From DATHTC01 sp963746805 (GTDB lineage: Bacteria > Actinomycetota > Thermoleophilia > Gaiellales > Gaiellaceae), in assembly GCA_963746805.1 (NCBI GenBank), contig CAVVCQ010000008.1:1240001-1304000 (forward strand): a DNA stretch of 64,000 nt. The letters run 5' to 3'. Made by a program: the position numbers and the translations under genes. This document shows, piece by piece, positions 1 to 9,629 of this stretch. Positions within the stretch are counted from its first letter, which is position 1. Each line of letters begins with the position of its first letter. The notes below the pieces were generated by a model. The model was not told where the DNA came from, did no database searches, and saw only the letters and a program-made list of their open reading frames with translations.

Positions 1-1
1 A

Positions 2-706
2 GATACCGAGCTCCTCGTACCTGGCTCGCTCGTATTCCGCAGATCCTCGGGCACGGTCGACCTGAACGACCACCGCAACTGGTGGGAGTACGTGCCCGGC
101 GCGTACTGGAAGCGACCCGGCGGAAAGGGCACGACGATCAACGGCCGCGACAGGCATCCCGTCGTCCATATCGCGTACGAGGATGCCGAAGCGTATGCCG
201 CGTGGGTGGGGAAGCAGCTGCCGAGCGAGGCGGAGTGGGAGCTCGCCGCCCGCGGCGGGCTCGAGGGCGCGGCCTTCGCGTGGGGAGACGACCACTTCCC
301 GGACGGCAAGCCGATGGCGAACACGTGGCAGGGCGAGTTCCCTTGGCAGAACCTGAAGCTGGACGGACACGTGGGGACCTCGCCGGTCGGGAGCTTCGCG
401 CCGAACGGCTACGGCCTCTGTGACATGACCGGCAACGTCTGGGAGTGGACCTCCGACTGGTTCACGTCCCGGCACCCGGAGGGGGCGGCGAGCTCGTGCT
501 GCGTCCCGCGAAACCCTCGTGTCGCGGAACCCGAGCCGAGCTCCGAGCCGATCCCCCGCCGCGTGATCAAGGGCGGCTCGCATCTCTGCGCACCGAACTA
601 CTGCCTCCGCTATCGGCCTGCCGCGCGACAGGGGCAGGCGATCGACTCCTCGACGACCCACCTCGGCTTCCGCTGCATCGTTCGCCCCCAACCAGAAGGA
701 AAGTGA
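2..706 (+). CDS. Formylglycine-generating enzyme family protein (5' partial)
   Basis: The reading frame is open from the left window edge, so the N-terminus is missing. The fold is the FGE-sulfatase/SUMF1 type, which oxidises a cysteine of sulfatases (CxPxR motif) to formylglycine, using copper and oxygen in the aerobic enzymes. The family signatures LPSEAEWE, GLCDMTGNVWEWTSDW and the C-terminal GGSHLC-x4-C-x-RYRPAAR block are present. Both active-site cysteines are visible (codons 587-589 and 602-604, spaced Cys-x4-Cys), so this looks like a true FGE rather than an EgtB/PvdO-like relative. No sulfatase gene is in the window. The antiporter gene follows after 3 bases, suggesting an operon. 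Confidence 0.9.
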   Translation, partial: DTELLVPGSLVFRRSSGTVDLNDHRNWWEYVPGAYWKRPGGKGTTINGRDRHPVVHIAYEDAEAYAAWVGKQLPSEAEWELAARGGLEGAAFAWGDDHFPDGKPMANTWQGEFPWQNLKLDGHVGTSPVGSFAPNGYGLCDMTGNVWEWTSDWFTSRHPEGAASSCCVPRNPRVAEPEPSSEPIPRRVIKGGSHLCAPNYCLRYRPAARQGQAIDSSTTHLGFRCIVRPQPEGK

Positions 707-709
707 GGG

Positions 710-2063
710 ATGGGCGGCTCAGGCCTCGTCGTGCTCGCCCTCCTCGTCCTCGCCTACGCGGCGGTATCGCGACGGCTCTCGGGGACGGCGATCACGGCGG
801 CGATGGTGTTCGTCGCCGGCGGCATCCTGGCGAGCGACGAGGTCCTCGGCTGGCTCGATCCCGCGATCGAGAGCCAGACCGTCCGATGGATCGCCGAAGC
901 GACGCTGACCGTCGTGCTCTTCTCGGACGCGTCGCGAATCGACCTCACCGCCTTGCGCCGTGAGTACGTCGTGCCGCTTCGGTTGCTCGCGATCGGGCTG
1001 CCGCTCACGATCCTGGCCGGCACGCTCGCGGGCGTCGCCCTGCTCGGCGAGCTCGTGCTGATCGAGGCAATTCTGCTCGCGATCGTGCTCGCCCCGACGG
1101 ACGCTGCCCTGGGGCAGGCGGTCGTCACCGATCCGCGGGTTCCGTCACGTGTCCGTCAAGGGCTCAATGTCGAAAGCGGGCTCAACGACGGCATCTGCGT
1201 TCCGCTGCTCCTGATCGCGATCGCGGTCGCCGAGGCGGAAGCGGGCGCGATCGGAAACGGCGCAGCATTCGAGCTCGTGCTCGAGGAGATCGGCTACGGG
1301 TGCATCGGGGGCGTGGTGGCGGGACTCGCCGCGGCAGCGGTGGTCAGGGTTGGCGTCTCGCGCCGCCTCGTCGATCCGACCTGGCTCCAGGTCGTCCCGG
1401 TTGCCGCGGCCGCGCTCGCCTACGGGCTGGCCGTGTGGATGCACGGCAGCGGCTTCATCGCCGCCTTCGTCGGCGGGGCCGTCTTCGGCGGGTTGCGCCG
1501 CGAAGTCGGGGGCGAGGTGAGCTTCTTCCTCGAGGAGGCGGGCGGCCTGCTCGGTGCGGTCACGTTCATCCTCTTCGGCGCCGTCATGCTCGTACCCACG
1601 CTCGACGACCTCTCCGCCGAGATCGTCGTGTATGCGCTCCTCAGCCTGACCCTCGTTCGCATGATCCCCGTGGGCTTGGCGATGCTCGGAACGGGCGCCA
1701 GGCGCCCGACCGTCGCGTTCCTCGGCTGGTTCGGGCCGCGGGGACTGGCGTCGATCGTGTTCGCGGTGATCCTCGTCGAGGATGCCGACCTCGCGAACGA
1801 GTCGGTGCTGCTAAACACGATCTTCCTCACGATCGGCACTCTCCGTGCTCTTGCACGGGCTGACCGCAGCGCCACTCGCAGGACGCTATGCAGCGTGGTT
1901 CGCGGCGCACCCGCGCGACGCGGCGCCCGCTTTCGAAAGCGCTCCGGCTCCGGTAGAGCGTCCGCACGGCTGGGCGGCCGGAGGCATCGGGACGTCGAGG
2001 ACGCCTCCGAGCCGGCGTCGTAATGGCCTCTCCGGAGACACACGAGGACTCCGCCATGGGTGA
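710..2063 (+). CDS. Cation:proton antiporter, CPA1/NhaP type (one frameshift)
   Basis: This is a polytopic membrane protein with about 12 hydrophobic segments. CPA1 signatures are visible: PTDAAL near residue 129 and ESGLNDG near residue 155, the acidic ion-binding region, plus FLGWFGPRGLASIVFA near the C-terminal membrane segments. The family exchanges Na+ or K+ for H+ across the inner membrane. An extra base near 1836 breaks the frame. Removing it restores the expected last membrane helix (LSVLLHGLTAAPLAGRY) and a hydrophilic tail ending at 2063; without the correction the frame ends at 2023. It starts 3 bases after the FGE gene and overlaps the start of the chloride channel gene. Confidence 0.85.
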
Positions 2064-3408
2064 CGTCAACGCTGCGCCGATCGATCCGGGCGCACTGATT
2101 CGCAGCAGGCAGTACCGCGTCCTGCTCGTGCTGGCGGCGCTGATCGGTCTGCTCGTCTCGCTGGCGTCATGGAGCTTCCTGGCGCTTGTCCACAAGATCC
2201 AAGTTGGGATCTACGAGGATCTCCCCGGCGAGCTGGGGTACGAGACCGTTCCCTGGTATTGGCCGCTGCCCTGGCTTGCCCTCGCTGGTGCGCTCACAGC
2301 GCTTGCGATCCTGCGCCTCCCCGGACATGCGGGCCATGTACCCGCCGAGGGTCTCAAGACCGGCGGAGGCCTCACTCAGCCGATCGAGCTCCCGGGCGTC
2401 CTCCTGGCGGCGCTCGCAACCCTCGGTCTCGGGCTCGTGCTCGGCCCGGAGGGACCCCTGATCGCACTTGGCATGGGCCTCGCGGTCCTTGCGGTTCGGC
2501 TGGTCAGAAAGGATGCGCCCCAGCAGGTGTTGGGGTTGATGGCCGCCGCCGGGAGCTTTGCCGCCATCTCGACGGTGTTCGGCTCGCCGGTCATCGGCAC
2601 GGTGATCCTGCTCGAGGCTGCAGCGTTGGGTGGAGGTGGGCTGCCGCTGTCGCTCGTACTGCTCCCGGGCCTGATCGCCGCCGGGCTCGGCTCCCTCGTC
2701 TTCATCGGCATGGGAGACTGGACCGGGCTGAGCACGAGCGCCTGGGCGCTGAGCGCCTTGGACCTGCCACCGTACGCCGGGCCTGACTGGGGTGATTTCG
2801 GATGGACGATCGTGCTCGCGATCGCCGCCGCACTCGTCGTGTTCGTCATCGTCGAAGTCGCCAGACTGACGATCCGCCTTGTCTCGGCGCGGCCCTTCGT
2901 GCTCACCGTCGCTGCGGCGCTCGTGGTCGGTGGGCTTGCCATCGCCTTCAACCAGGCGACCGATCAACCGGCCAACGCGGTGCTGTTCTCCGGCGAGCAC
3001 GCCTTCGAATCACTCTTCGAAGAACCCGGTCTCTCCCTCTCCGCCCTGACCCTGCTCCTAGTGTTCAAGGGGCTCGCGTGGAGCATCTCCCTGGGCAACT
3101 TTCGCGGCGGCCCAACGTTCCCAGCCCTGTTCCTCGGCACTGTCGCAGGACTCCTCGCCGCCGACCTCCCGGGATTCTCGGAAACACCAGCCGTCGCGGC
3201 CTTGATGGCCGCGGCCTGCGTGTCGATCCTGAGGCTCCCGCTCGCATCAGTCGTGGTCGCCCTGCTCTTGACCTCCCAAGCGGGGCTCGCCGTCGCCCCA
3301 CTCATCATCGTGGCCGTGGTCGTCGCCTACATCACCACCGAGACGCTGTCGGCACGTCGCGTTGCCTTCGCGGGTAGCAGCGCGCACACGCCAAGCGGGA
3401 CTGCGTGA
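2056..3408 (+). CDS. ClC-family chloride channel/transporter
   Basis: A ClC-type anion channel or Cl-/H+ exchanger of about 450 residues with around ten to twelve membrane segments. The selectivity-filter motifs are recognisable: GPEGP (family consensus G-K/R-E-G-P) and GGPTFPALFLG (family GxFxP). The lysine/arginine before Glu in the first motif is replaced by Pro, so the gating-glutamate environment differs slightly from the E. coli protein. I chose ATG 2056 because GAGGA lies 7 bases upstream; an in-frame ATG at 2023 would add 11 residues and has no ribosome site. Gene order with the antiporter suggests joint ion or pH homeostasis. No cytoplasmic CBS domain is attached. Confidence 0.85.
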   Translation: MGDVNAAPIDPGALIRSRQYRVLLVLAALIGLLVSLASWSFLALVHKIQVGIYEDLPGELGYETVPWYWPLPWLALAGALTALAILRLPGHAGHVPAEGLKTGGGLTQPIELPGVLLAALATLGLGLVLGPEGPLIALGMGLAVLAVRLVRKDAPQQVLGLMAAAGSFAAISTVFGSPVIGTVILLEAAALGGGGLPLSLVLLPGLIAAGLGSLVFIGMGDWTGLSTSAWALSALDLPPYAGPDWGDFGWTIVLAIAAALVVFVIVEVARLTIRLVSARPFVLTVAAALVVGGLAIAFNQATDQPANAVLFSGEHAFESLFEEPGLSLSALTLLLVFKGLAWSISLGNFRGGPTFPALFLGTVAGLLAADLPGFSETPAVAALMAAACVSILRLPLASVVVALLLTSQAGLAVAPLIIVAVVVAYITTETLSARRVAFAGSSAHTPSGTA

Positions 3409-3433
3409 CTCGACGGGCTCGGAACTGACTCGC

Positions 3434-4489
3434 CTAGGACGCGGCGAGCGCCGCCGGCCGCTCGGCCCGGCGGTACTCGACCCGGTACCCGAGCCGCTGC
3501 GGCACGGCGAGCAGGGCCTCGAGGTCGAGCTCGATCCGGGCGCCGGCCTTCTGCGTCACCTCGTCCTCGATCGGGAGGTCGAAGTCGTCGGCGCCGTAGT
3601 CGAGCGCGCGGAACGCCTCCTCGTTCTGCGTCAGCACCGACGTCCTGACGTGCTTGACGTTGTCGAGGAAGATCCGTGACAGCGCGATGTGGCGCCAGTA
3701 CTCCTGCGGCGAGATCTCGCGGCCGCCGAAGGCCGTCCCGTACGGCTTGTACGTCCAGCAGAGGAACGAGAACAGGCCCTCGTACCCGTCGCGCACGCAC
3801 TCGTCCTGGAAGTCGCGCGTCCGCTGCAGGTGCTCGAGCCGCTCGTCGAGGGTCTCGTCGAAGCCGATCACCATCGTCGCGGTCGTCTTCATCCCGCTCT
3901 CGACGATCGCGCGTTGCGCCTCGAAGTAGTCGCGCACCGTGTACTTCCACTTGGCGTGCCGGGCGCGGAAGTCCTCGGTGAGGATCTCGCTGCCGCCGCC
4001 GGTGACCCAGTGCACGCCGGCGTCGCGTAGCCGCGCGGCCGCGTCGGCGTAGGAGAGCTTCGCCCGGTCGGCGAGGAAGACGAACTCCGCGATCGTGAGC
4101 GCGTAGAACTCGACGCGCTCGCCGTAGCGGGCGCGCACCGCTGCGAACAGGTCGCAGTAGTACTGGAGCGGCAGCTTCGGGTTGAAGCCGCCGTTGAAGC
4201 CGACGAGGTCGCCGCCGAACTCGAGCAGCTCGTCGATCTTCGCGAACACGTCCTCGCGCGTGAGGACGTAGCCGCCGCCCTGGTTCGGGAGCACGTAGAA
4301 GGCGCAGTAGTCGCACTGCGCGACGCAGACGTTCGTGTAGTTGATGATCCGCATCACCATGTAGGTGGCGCGGTCGGGCTCGTGCCAGCGGGCGCGCGCG
4401 GCCCCGGCGAGCGCCTGGAGCTCCTCGTCGTCGCCGCGCAGCCAGAGCTCGCGGGCCTCGTCGACGGAGATGCGGCCGTTCCCGCTCAC
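3434..4489 (-). CDS. Radical SAM enzyme, MqnC-like (dehypoxanthine futalosine cyclase family)
   Basis: A 351-residue radical SAM protein of the CofH/MqnC/MqnE group, whose members act in menaquinone (futalosine route) or F420 biosynthesis. The [4Fe-4S]-binding Cys-x3-Cys-x2-Cys lies in NYTNVCVAQCDYCAFY around residues 50-65. Downstream blocks match MqnC organisation: TGGGSEIL, TATMVIGFDETLDERLEHL, RIFLDNVKHVRTS and DYGADDFD. The usual MqnC motif SWVTQG reads TSVLTQN, so it is a divergent member and substrate assignment is uncertain. Its GTG start overlaps the stop of the upstream radical SAM gene by 3 bases, so the two are translationally coupled. It converges with the ClC gene. Confidence 0.75.
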   Translation of the reverse strand: MSGNGRISVDEARELWLRGDDEELQALAGAARARWHEPDRATYMVMRIINYTNVCVAQCDYCAFYVLPNQGGGYVLTREDVFAKIDELLEFGGDLVGFNGGFNPKLPLQYYCDLFAAVRARYGERVEFYALTIAEFVFLADRAKLSYADAAARLRDAGVHWVTGGGSEILTEDFRARHAKWKYTVRDYFEAQRAIVESGMKTTATMVIGFDETLDERLEHLQRTRDFQDECVRDGYEGLFSFLCWTYKPYGTAFGGREISPQEYWRHIALSRIFLDNVKHVRTSVLTQNEEAFRALDYGADDFDLPIEDEVTQKAGARIELDLEALLAVPQRLGYRVEYRRAERPAALAAS

Positions 4490-5823
4490 GCCGGCACCGC
4501 CTCCTCGACCGGCACCTCGTCCGGGTCGAGCGTGTCCATGAAGGACGAGACGGAGAAGACCGCGTTGCCGGCGCCCGCGACGCCGTACCCCGGCGGCGGC
4601 TTCAGCCGGTGGCGGTCGAGCGTCTCCTTGTAGGCCTGGAGCAGGCGGATGTGGTACTCGAGCGGGGCGCCGTCGGGATTCGCCTGTCCGAGCGGCGTCG
4701 TCGGCTCCGGGCACCAGGTCGTGAAGCGCGGCGTGACCCCGCGGCTCATGAAGTAGTCGAGCCCCTCGGTCGTGGACGTGATCGCCTCGTCCACGGTCGC
4801 GAACCCATGAGGCTTCGCCATCTCCACGCCGGCGACGAAGTTCGGGATGACGAAGCGCGGGCCGAACACCTCGGCCGCGTCGAAGATCCGCCGGTGCCAC
4901 TCCTCGCGCCCGACGTAGCGCTCCTTGCCGGGCGAGATGATCGAGAAGAGGCGCTTGTCCCAGACCTCGTAGTTCGGGTGGTAGATCGTGATCCCGTAGT
5001 CCTTGTACCGCTGCACGTCGGCCTTCGGCAGCGCCTGCGCGACGACCTTGCCGATCCAGCGGCCGGGGAAGCGCTCCTCGATCGCCTGCGCGTAGCGCCC
5101 GTAGAAGTCGGCCTCGGCGAGCCCGTCGACGGTGCTCGTGACCGAGCCGCCGGTGAGCGTGTAGGCCTTCGAGACGTGATCGGTGTCGTAGCGGTCGATC
5201 AGCGCGAGCGCCTCGAGCACGTCCTCGACGGGCTTGACGCCCGTGTAGGGCCGCCCCGCCTGCTTGTGCTGGCGCCAGTTGTGGTTGATGTCGCAGAACT
5301 GGCACTCCTCCTTCGCGCCGAAGTACTGGCAGAGGCGCAGCACCGTGAGGTAGACCAGGTAGCCCCACTGGATCGTCGGCGCCGTCTCCATCACGGTCTT
5401 CCCGTTCGCGAGCGTGTGCCGGTAGTACTCGGGCATCGGCGGGAGCGTCACGTCCGCGATCGTGCGTCCTTCGAGCACGAGCCGCAGGGCACCGTCCTCG
5501 CCCCGCTCGGCGCGGTACGGCGACGCGGGATTGACGCGGACGGAGACGATGGTGCGGCGCAGCTCCCACGGGCCGCCGGTGAGCGCGACCTCCTCGGGCG
5601 GACGCCGCAGCGCGGCCTCGCCGAGCTCGGCGAGCGGCTTCTGGTCGAACGAGAAGATGAAGTAGGACTTCGGCTTCACCTCGCCGTCGAGGTTGTCGGT
5701 GAGCGCCGACTCCTCGAAGGCGATGCCGGTGCGCAGCAGGTCCTCCTTCAGCACCGCCTCCGGCGGCACGCTCGGGAAGCGCTCCATGAGCCCCTCGAGC
5801 AACTGTGTCCGGGCGGTGCTCAC
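4486..5823 (-). CDS. Radical SAM protein with Cys-x8-Cys-x2-Cys cluster, function unknown
   Basis: A protein of about 445 residues. An N-terminal region of roughly 150 residues precedes a radical SAM-like core. Only three cysteines are placed for a cluster: LCQYFGAKEECQFCDINHNW, i.e. C165, C174 and C177 (C165 codon 5331-5329), a Cys-x8-Cys-x2-Cys spacing instead of the usual Cys-x3-Cys-x2-Cys. The barrel region contains HVSKAYTLTGGSVTS and a WCPEPTTPLG segment. It is coupled to the MqnC-like gene, so a role in the same cofactor pathway is a reasonable inference, but I do not know its reaction. Start is uncertain: GTG 5823 is chosen, ATG 5787 (preceded by GAGGGG) is an alternative. Confidence 0.7.
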   Translation of the reverse strand: MSTARTQLLEGLMERFPSVPPEAVLKEDLLRTGIAFEESALTDNLDGEVKPKSYFIFSFDQKPLAELGEAALRRPPEEVALTGGPWELRRTIVSVRVNPASPYRAERGEDGALRLVLEGRTIADVTLPPMPEYYRHTLANGKTVMETAPTIQWGYLVYLTVLRLCQYFGAKEECQFCDINHNWRQHKQAGRPYTGVKPVEDVLEALALIDRYDTDHVSKAYTLTGGSVTSTVDGLAEADFYGRYAQAIEERFPGRWIGKVVAQALPKADVQRYKDYGITIYHPNYEVWDKRLFSIISPGKERYVGREEWHRRIFDAAEVFGPRFVIPNFVAGVEMAKPHGFATVDEAITSTTEGLDYFMSRGVTPRFTTWCPEPTTPLGQANPDGAPLEYHIRLLQAYKETLDRHRLKPPPGYGVAGAGNAVFSVSSFMDTLDPDEVPVEEAVPA

Positions 5824-5909
5824 ACGGTCACGGTATCGCCCACGCGGGTTGCGGTGCGACACCCGTCCGGTGTAGGACACCGGCGCAATCGAGTCAGGGG
5901 AGGACCGAG

Positions 5910-7125
5910 ATGCACAAACTGTTGCTCGCCGTCGTCGTCGCCCTTGCGCTGGCGGCGCCGGCGCAGGCAGGCGAGGCGGACGTCCGCTTCGCCACCTTCA
6001 ACGCCTCGCTCAACCGGAACGTCGCGGGCCAGCTCGTGGCCGACCTGTCCACGCCGAACAACGCGCAGGCCGCGACGGTCGCGGAGATCGTCCAGCGTGT
6101 GCGGCCCGACGTCCTGCTCATCAACGAGTTCGACTTCGCGCCGGCGGCCGTCGGCCTGTTCCAGCAGAACTACCTCTCGGTGCCGCACAACGGCGCCGCG
6201 CCGATCCTCTACCCGTACACGTACATCGCGCCCTCGAACACGGGCATCCCGTCCGGCAAGGACCTGAACAACGCGGGCGGCGTCGTCACGACGCCGGGCG
6301 CGCCCAGGCTACGGCGACGACTCGTTCGGCTTCGGGGCGTTCCCCGGCCAGTTCGGGATGGTCGTCTACTCGCGCTACCCGATCGACCCGCTCGGCGTCC
6401 GCACCTTCCAGCTCTTCAAGTGGAAGGACATGCCGGGGAACCTCATCCCGCAGCCGTTCTACTCGCCGGACGAGGTCGACATCCTGCGGCTCTCCTCGAA
6501 GAGCCACTGGGACCTGCCGGTCCGGATCGAGGGCAAGACGGTGCACTTCCTCGTCAGCCATCCGACGCCGCCCGTGTTCGACGGGCCGGAGGACCGGAAC
6601 GGCACGCGGAACTTCGACGAGATCCGCTTCTGGGCCGACTACATCACGCCCGGCGCGAGCTCGCGGTACATCTACGACGACGCCGGCAACGAGGGCGGGC
6701 TGAAGCCGGGCGAGCTGTTCGTGATCGCCGGTGACCAGAACTCCGACCCGCTCGACGGCGACTCGATCCCGGGCGCGATCCAGCAGCTGATCGAGCATCC
6801 GCTGGTGAACACGAAGGTGACGCCCGAGAGCGCGGGTGCCGTCGAGGCGGCGGCGCTCCAGGCCGGCGCGAACCTCGTGCACCGCAGCGACCCGCGCTTC
6901 GACACGGCGGACTTCGCGGACGGCGCACCCGGCAACCTCCGCGCGGATTACGTCCTCCCGCGCAAGACGCTGCAGATCGCCGGCGCCGGCGTGTTCTGGC
7001 CGCTCCTGGCCGATCCGCTGTCCCGGCTCACGGGCGTCTTCCCGTTCCCGAGCTCCGATCATCGGTCGGTCTGGGTCGACGTTTCGATCCCGGCCGTCCA
7101 AGTAGCGGCTGTACGCATTCGGTAA
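5910..7125 (+). CDS. Secreted endonuclease/exonuclease/phosphatase-fold protein (one frameshift)
   Basis: After a clear signal peptide (MHKLLLAVVVALALAAPAQA) the sequence follows the EEP (DNase I-like) fold: RFATFNASLNR at the N-terminus, DVLLINEFDF (metal-binding Glu), LVSHPTPPVF, IAGDQNSDPLDGDS, and a final FPSSDHRSVWVDV with the catalytic Asp-His. The family hydrolyses phosphodiesters or phosphomonoesters; the secreted form suggests phosphate scavenging. An extra base near 6303 shifts the frame; the second half (GYGDDSFGFGAFPGQFGMVVYSRYP) continues in the next frame to 7125. Start ATG 5910 follows a GGGAGGA site. A hairpin follows the stop. Confidence 0.85.
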
Positions 7126-7133
7126 AGGTGCGG

Positions 7134-7151
7134 GGCCGCCCTCGGGCGGCT
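7134..7151 (+). terminator. Hairpin after the EEP gene
   Basis: GCCGCCC and GGGCGGC arms separated by a short TC spacer form a strong GC stem just after the stop at 7125. There is no long T-run, so it is a weak intrinsic-terminator candidate. Confidence 0.4.
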
Positions 7152-7174
7152 CCGCTACCTTCGCGGGCGGGCCG

Positions 7175-8924
7175 GTGCTGAAGAAGCTGCTCATCTGCGC
7201 GGCGCTGGCCGCGATCTCCGCCGCGCCGGCGCAGGCGCAGTCGCGCGTGCTGCTCATGCCGGGCGTGACCTACGAGCGGCAGGTGCAGTTCACCTCGCAT
7301 GGGCCGGTCGCCGTGCACGTCCTCAACGCTCCGAAGCCCGGCGGCGCGTACAGCCTGAAGCCGGTGCTCTCGAACGGCGCCATCCTCGGCAAGGACCGCG
7401 TCACCACGATGCAGCGCGGGATTCCGCGACGCGACCGCCGCGGGTGTCAACGGCGACCTCTTCACGCTCGCGGACGGGCGACCCAGCGGGATGCTGATGC
7501 AGGACGGCGTCCTCCAGCACCCGCCGCTCGCGGACCGCTCGACCCTGGGGATCGCCGGCGACGGCGCGCTCCGCGTCCAGCGGCTGCGCATGTTCGGCAC
7601 CTGGCGTGGGACCGGGCAGCGGCGCCCGATGGACCTGAACGAGGCGCCCGCGCCCAACGGGATCTCGCTCTTCACCTCCGCGTGGGGCTCTGCGACGCCG
7701 GCCGTGCCCGGCGCGGTCGAGGCGATCGTCTCCGCCCCTGCCCGCGACCACCCCGAACGTCGACCTCACCGGCCCGGTCACCGGCCAGGCGCAGAACGGG
7801 AACACGGCGATCCCGCCCGGCGGCGCCGTCCTCGTCCGCCCGCGGCACCGCGGCGCAGCGGCTGCTCGAGGAGGCGCCGGTCGGCACGACCGTGACGATC
7901 CGGCTGCTCGTGAACCCGGACATCGCCGGGCTCGCGCACGCCGTCGGCGGCGGCCCGGCCCTCGTCCGCGACGGCAAGCCGATCTTCCGCGCCAACGAGC
8001 TGTTCTCGACCGCGCAGATGGCGCGCAACCCGCGCACCGGCGTGGGGCAGCTCGCCGACGGTCGCATCGTGCTGGTGGTCGTCGACGGCCGCCGTCCCGG
8101 CTACTCGGTCGGGATGACGAACTTCGAGCTCGCGCAGACGCTCGTGCGCCTCGGCGCGGTCACGGGCGACCGGCCTCGACGGCGGTGGCTCGTCGACGAT
8201 GGCGTTCGACGGCGCGCTGCTGAACCGGCCCTCCGACAGCGGCGGCGAGCGGGCCGTCTCGGACGGGCTGTTCGTCCTCTACACCGGCGTCGTCGCGGCG
8301 CCGCCCGGGGAGGCGGTGCTCTCGCCGAACGGCGACGGCGTCGGCGACGTGCAGCCGCTCGCGTACAAGGTCGGCCGCCCCTCGACCGTGAAGGTGAGCC
8401 TGGTCGGGCCCGGACCGGTCGACGCGGGTGCTCGACGAGAGCGCGAAGGCGCCCGGCGTCCAGCGCTTCTCGTGGGACGGCAGCGAACGCCGACGGCTCG
8501 CCGGCGGCCGAGGGTCAGTGGCGCCTGTCCGTCTCGGCGACCGAGGAGGGCGGCCAGACGACCGCCGCCGACCGCTTCTTCTCGCTCGACCGCACGCTCG
8601 GCGGGCTCTCGGTCGCGCCCGCGCTCATACGCATCGGGCGCGGGTGGCCGCCTGACCGCGTCGTTCACGCTGACGCGGCCCGCGCGTCTCACCGGCTCGC
8701 TGCGGACGCGGAGCGGCGCCGTCGTCGCGACCTTCGCGCGGGCCGTCCAGGCTCAGGCCGGGCCGAACGCGCTGCGCTGGAACGGGCGGGTCGGGAAGCG
8801 CTGGATCTCCTCGGGGCAGTACCTCGTGCGGATCCGCGCCGTCAGCACCGTCGGCGCGAGCGAGCTCGAGGCGCCGGTGACCATCCGCCGCGTCGCCCCT
8901 GCTCGTGCTCCGAAGCGCGGCTGA
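7175..8924 (+). CDS. Phosphodiester glycosidase (NAGPA) with C-terminal FlgD-type Ig region (about 7 frameshifts)
   Basis: Reconstructed across seven +1 shifts (near 7425, 7738, 7833, 8173, 8420, 8482, 8640), the product is about 580 residues. It has a signal peptide (MLKKLLICAALAAISAAPAQA), a NAGPA-like domain containing AAGVNGDLF, HAVGGGPALVRDG and the signature GLDGGGSSTM, and a C-terminal region with LSPNGDGVGD and repeated FlgD/Ig-like strands. NAGPA domains remove terminal GlcNAc from phosphodiesters; bacterial relatives act on wall teichoic acid or exopolysaccharide linkages. The Ig portion probably anchors or spaces the enzyme outside the cell. All shifts are consistent with single extra bases; total length modulo 3 agrees with seven insertions. 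Confidence 0.75.
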
Positions 8925-8925
8925 G

Positions 8926-8931
8926 TACGCT
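8926..8931 (+). promoter_or_regulatory. -10 box TACGCT of a leaderless promoter (DedA gene)
   Basis: TACGCT ends 6 bases before GTG 8938 and there is no Shine-Dalgarno. This is the spacing expected when transcription begins at the start codon. Confidence 0.5.
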
Positions 8932-8937
8932 CAGCGC

Positions 8938-9629
8938 GTGCCGATCGCCTCGATCCTCAGCGAGATGACGGACGCCCTCACGACCGTCGTCGGCGACTAC
9001 GGCCTCTACGCGGTCTTCGTGCTGATGTTCGTCGACGCGGTCCTCCCCGCCGCGAGCGAGCCGGTGATGGTGTACGGCGGCGCCGTCGCCGCGGGCGCGT
9101 TCGCCGCGGAGGTGACGTTCTCTCGGGATCGACCTGCCGGACGGCTTCTGGTCGTGGTTCGCGATCGGCCTCGCCGGGACGGTCGGGTACGTGCTCGGCT
9201 CGATCGGCGGCTGGGCGATCGGCTCTACGGCGGGCGCACCGTTCGTCGAGCGACACGGGCGCTGGCTGCACGTCGACGCCGGAGAAGCTCGACGAGGCGG
9301 AGCGCTGGTTCGAGCGCTGGGGCGACGGTTCGTCGTCGTCGGCCGCGTCACGCCGGTGCTGCGCTCGTTCGTCGCGATCCCCGCCGGCATCGCTCGGATG
9401 CCGCTCGGCCGCTACACGATCGCTGACGATCCCGGGCTCCGCGATCTGGTGCTTCGGCCTCGCCGGGATCGGCTGGGCGCTCGGCGCCAACTGGGAGCGC
9501 TTCCACCACGCGTTCCACTACGTCGACTACGTCGTGCTCGCGATGATCCTCGTCGCGGCCGTCGTGCTCGGGCTGCGCTGGCGCTCCTCTAGACTGGCTC
9601 GCCGTGCCGCCGCCGATTCCGCTCGTTGA
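8938..9629 (+). CDS. DedA-family membrane protein (about 4 frameshifts)
   Basis: Across shifts near 9115, 9278, 9318 and 9423 the product reads as a DedA/SNARE-associated (VTT) membrane protein of about 230 residues. Characteristic features are FVDAVLPAASEPVMVYGGAVAAG near the N-terminus, GTVGYVLGSIGGWAIGS, the re-entrant motif GRVTPVLRSFVAIPAG (family GRxxPxxRxxxxxPAG), and a hydrophobic C-terminus. DedA proteins are flippases or scramblases for lipid carriers such as undecaprenyl phosphate or phosphatidylethanolamine. That would fit the glycan-export genes immediately downstream. The reconstructed C-terminus overlaps the next start by 26 bases. Confidence 0.75.
9590..9595 (+). promoter_or_regulatory. 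-10 box TAGACT before the aminotransferase gene
   Basis: TAGACT lies 8 bases before GTG 9604, inside the end of the DedA frame, again without a Shine-Dalgarno. It is a candidate leaderless promoter for the glycan genes. Confidence 0.4.

Noticed and set aside
3327..6267. Long open frames antisense to or out of frame with the radical SAM genes and others (for example 3327-4316 minus, 4609-6267 plus)
   Set aside because: They are Arg/Ala-rich shadows caused by high GC; the opposite or alternative frame carries clear enzyme motifs.
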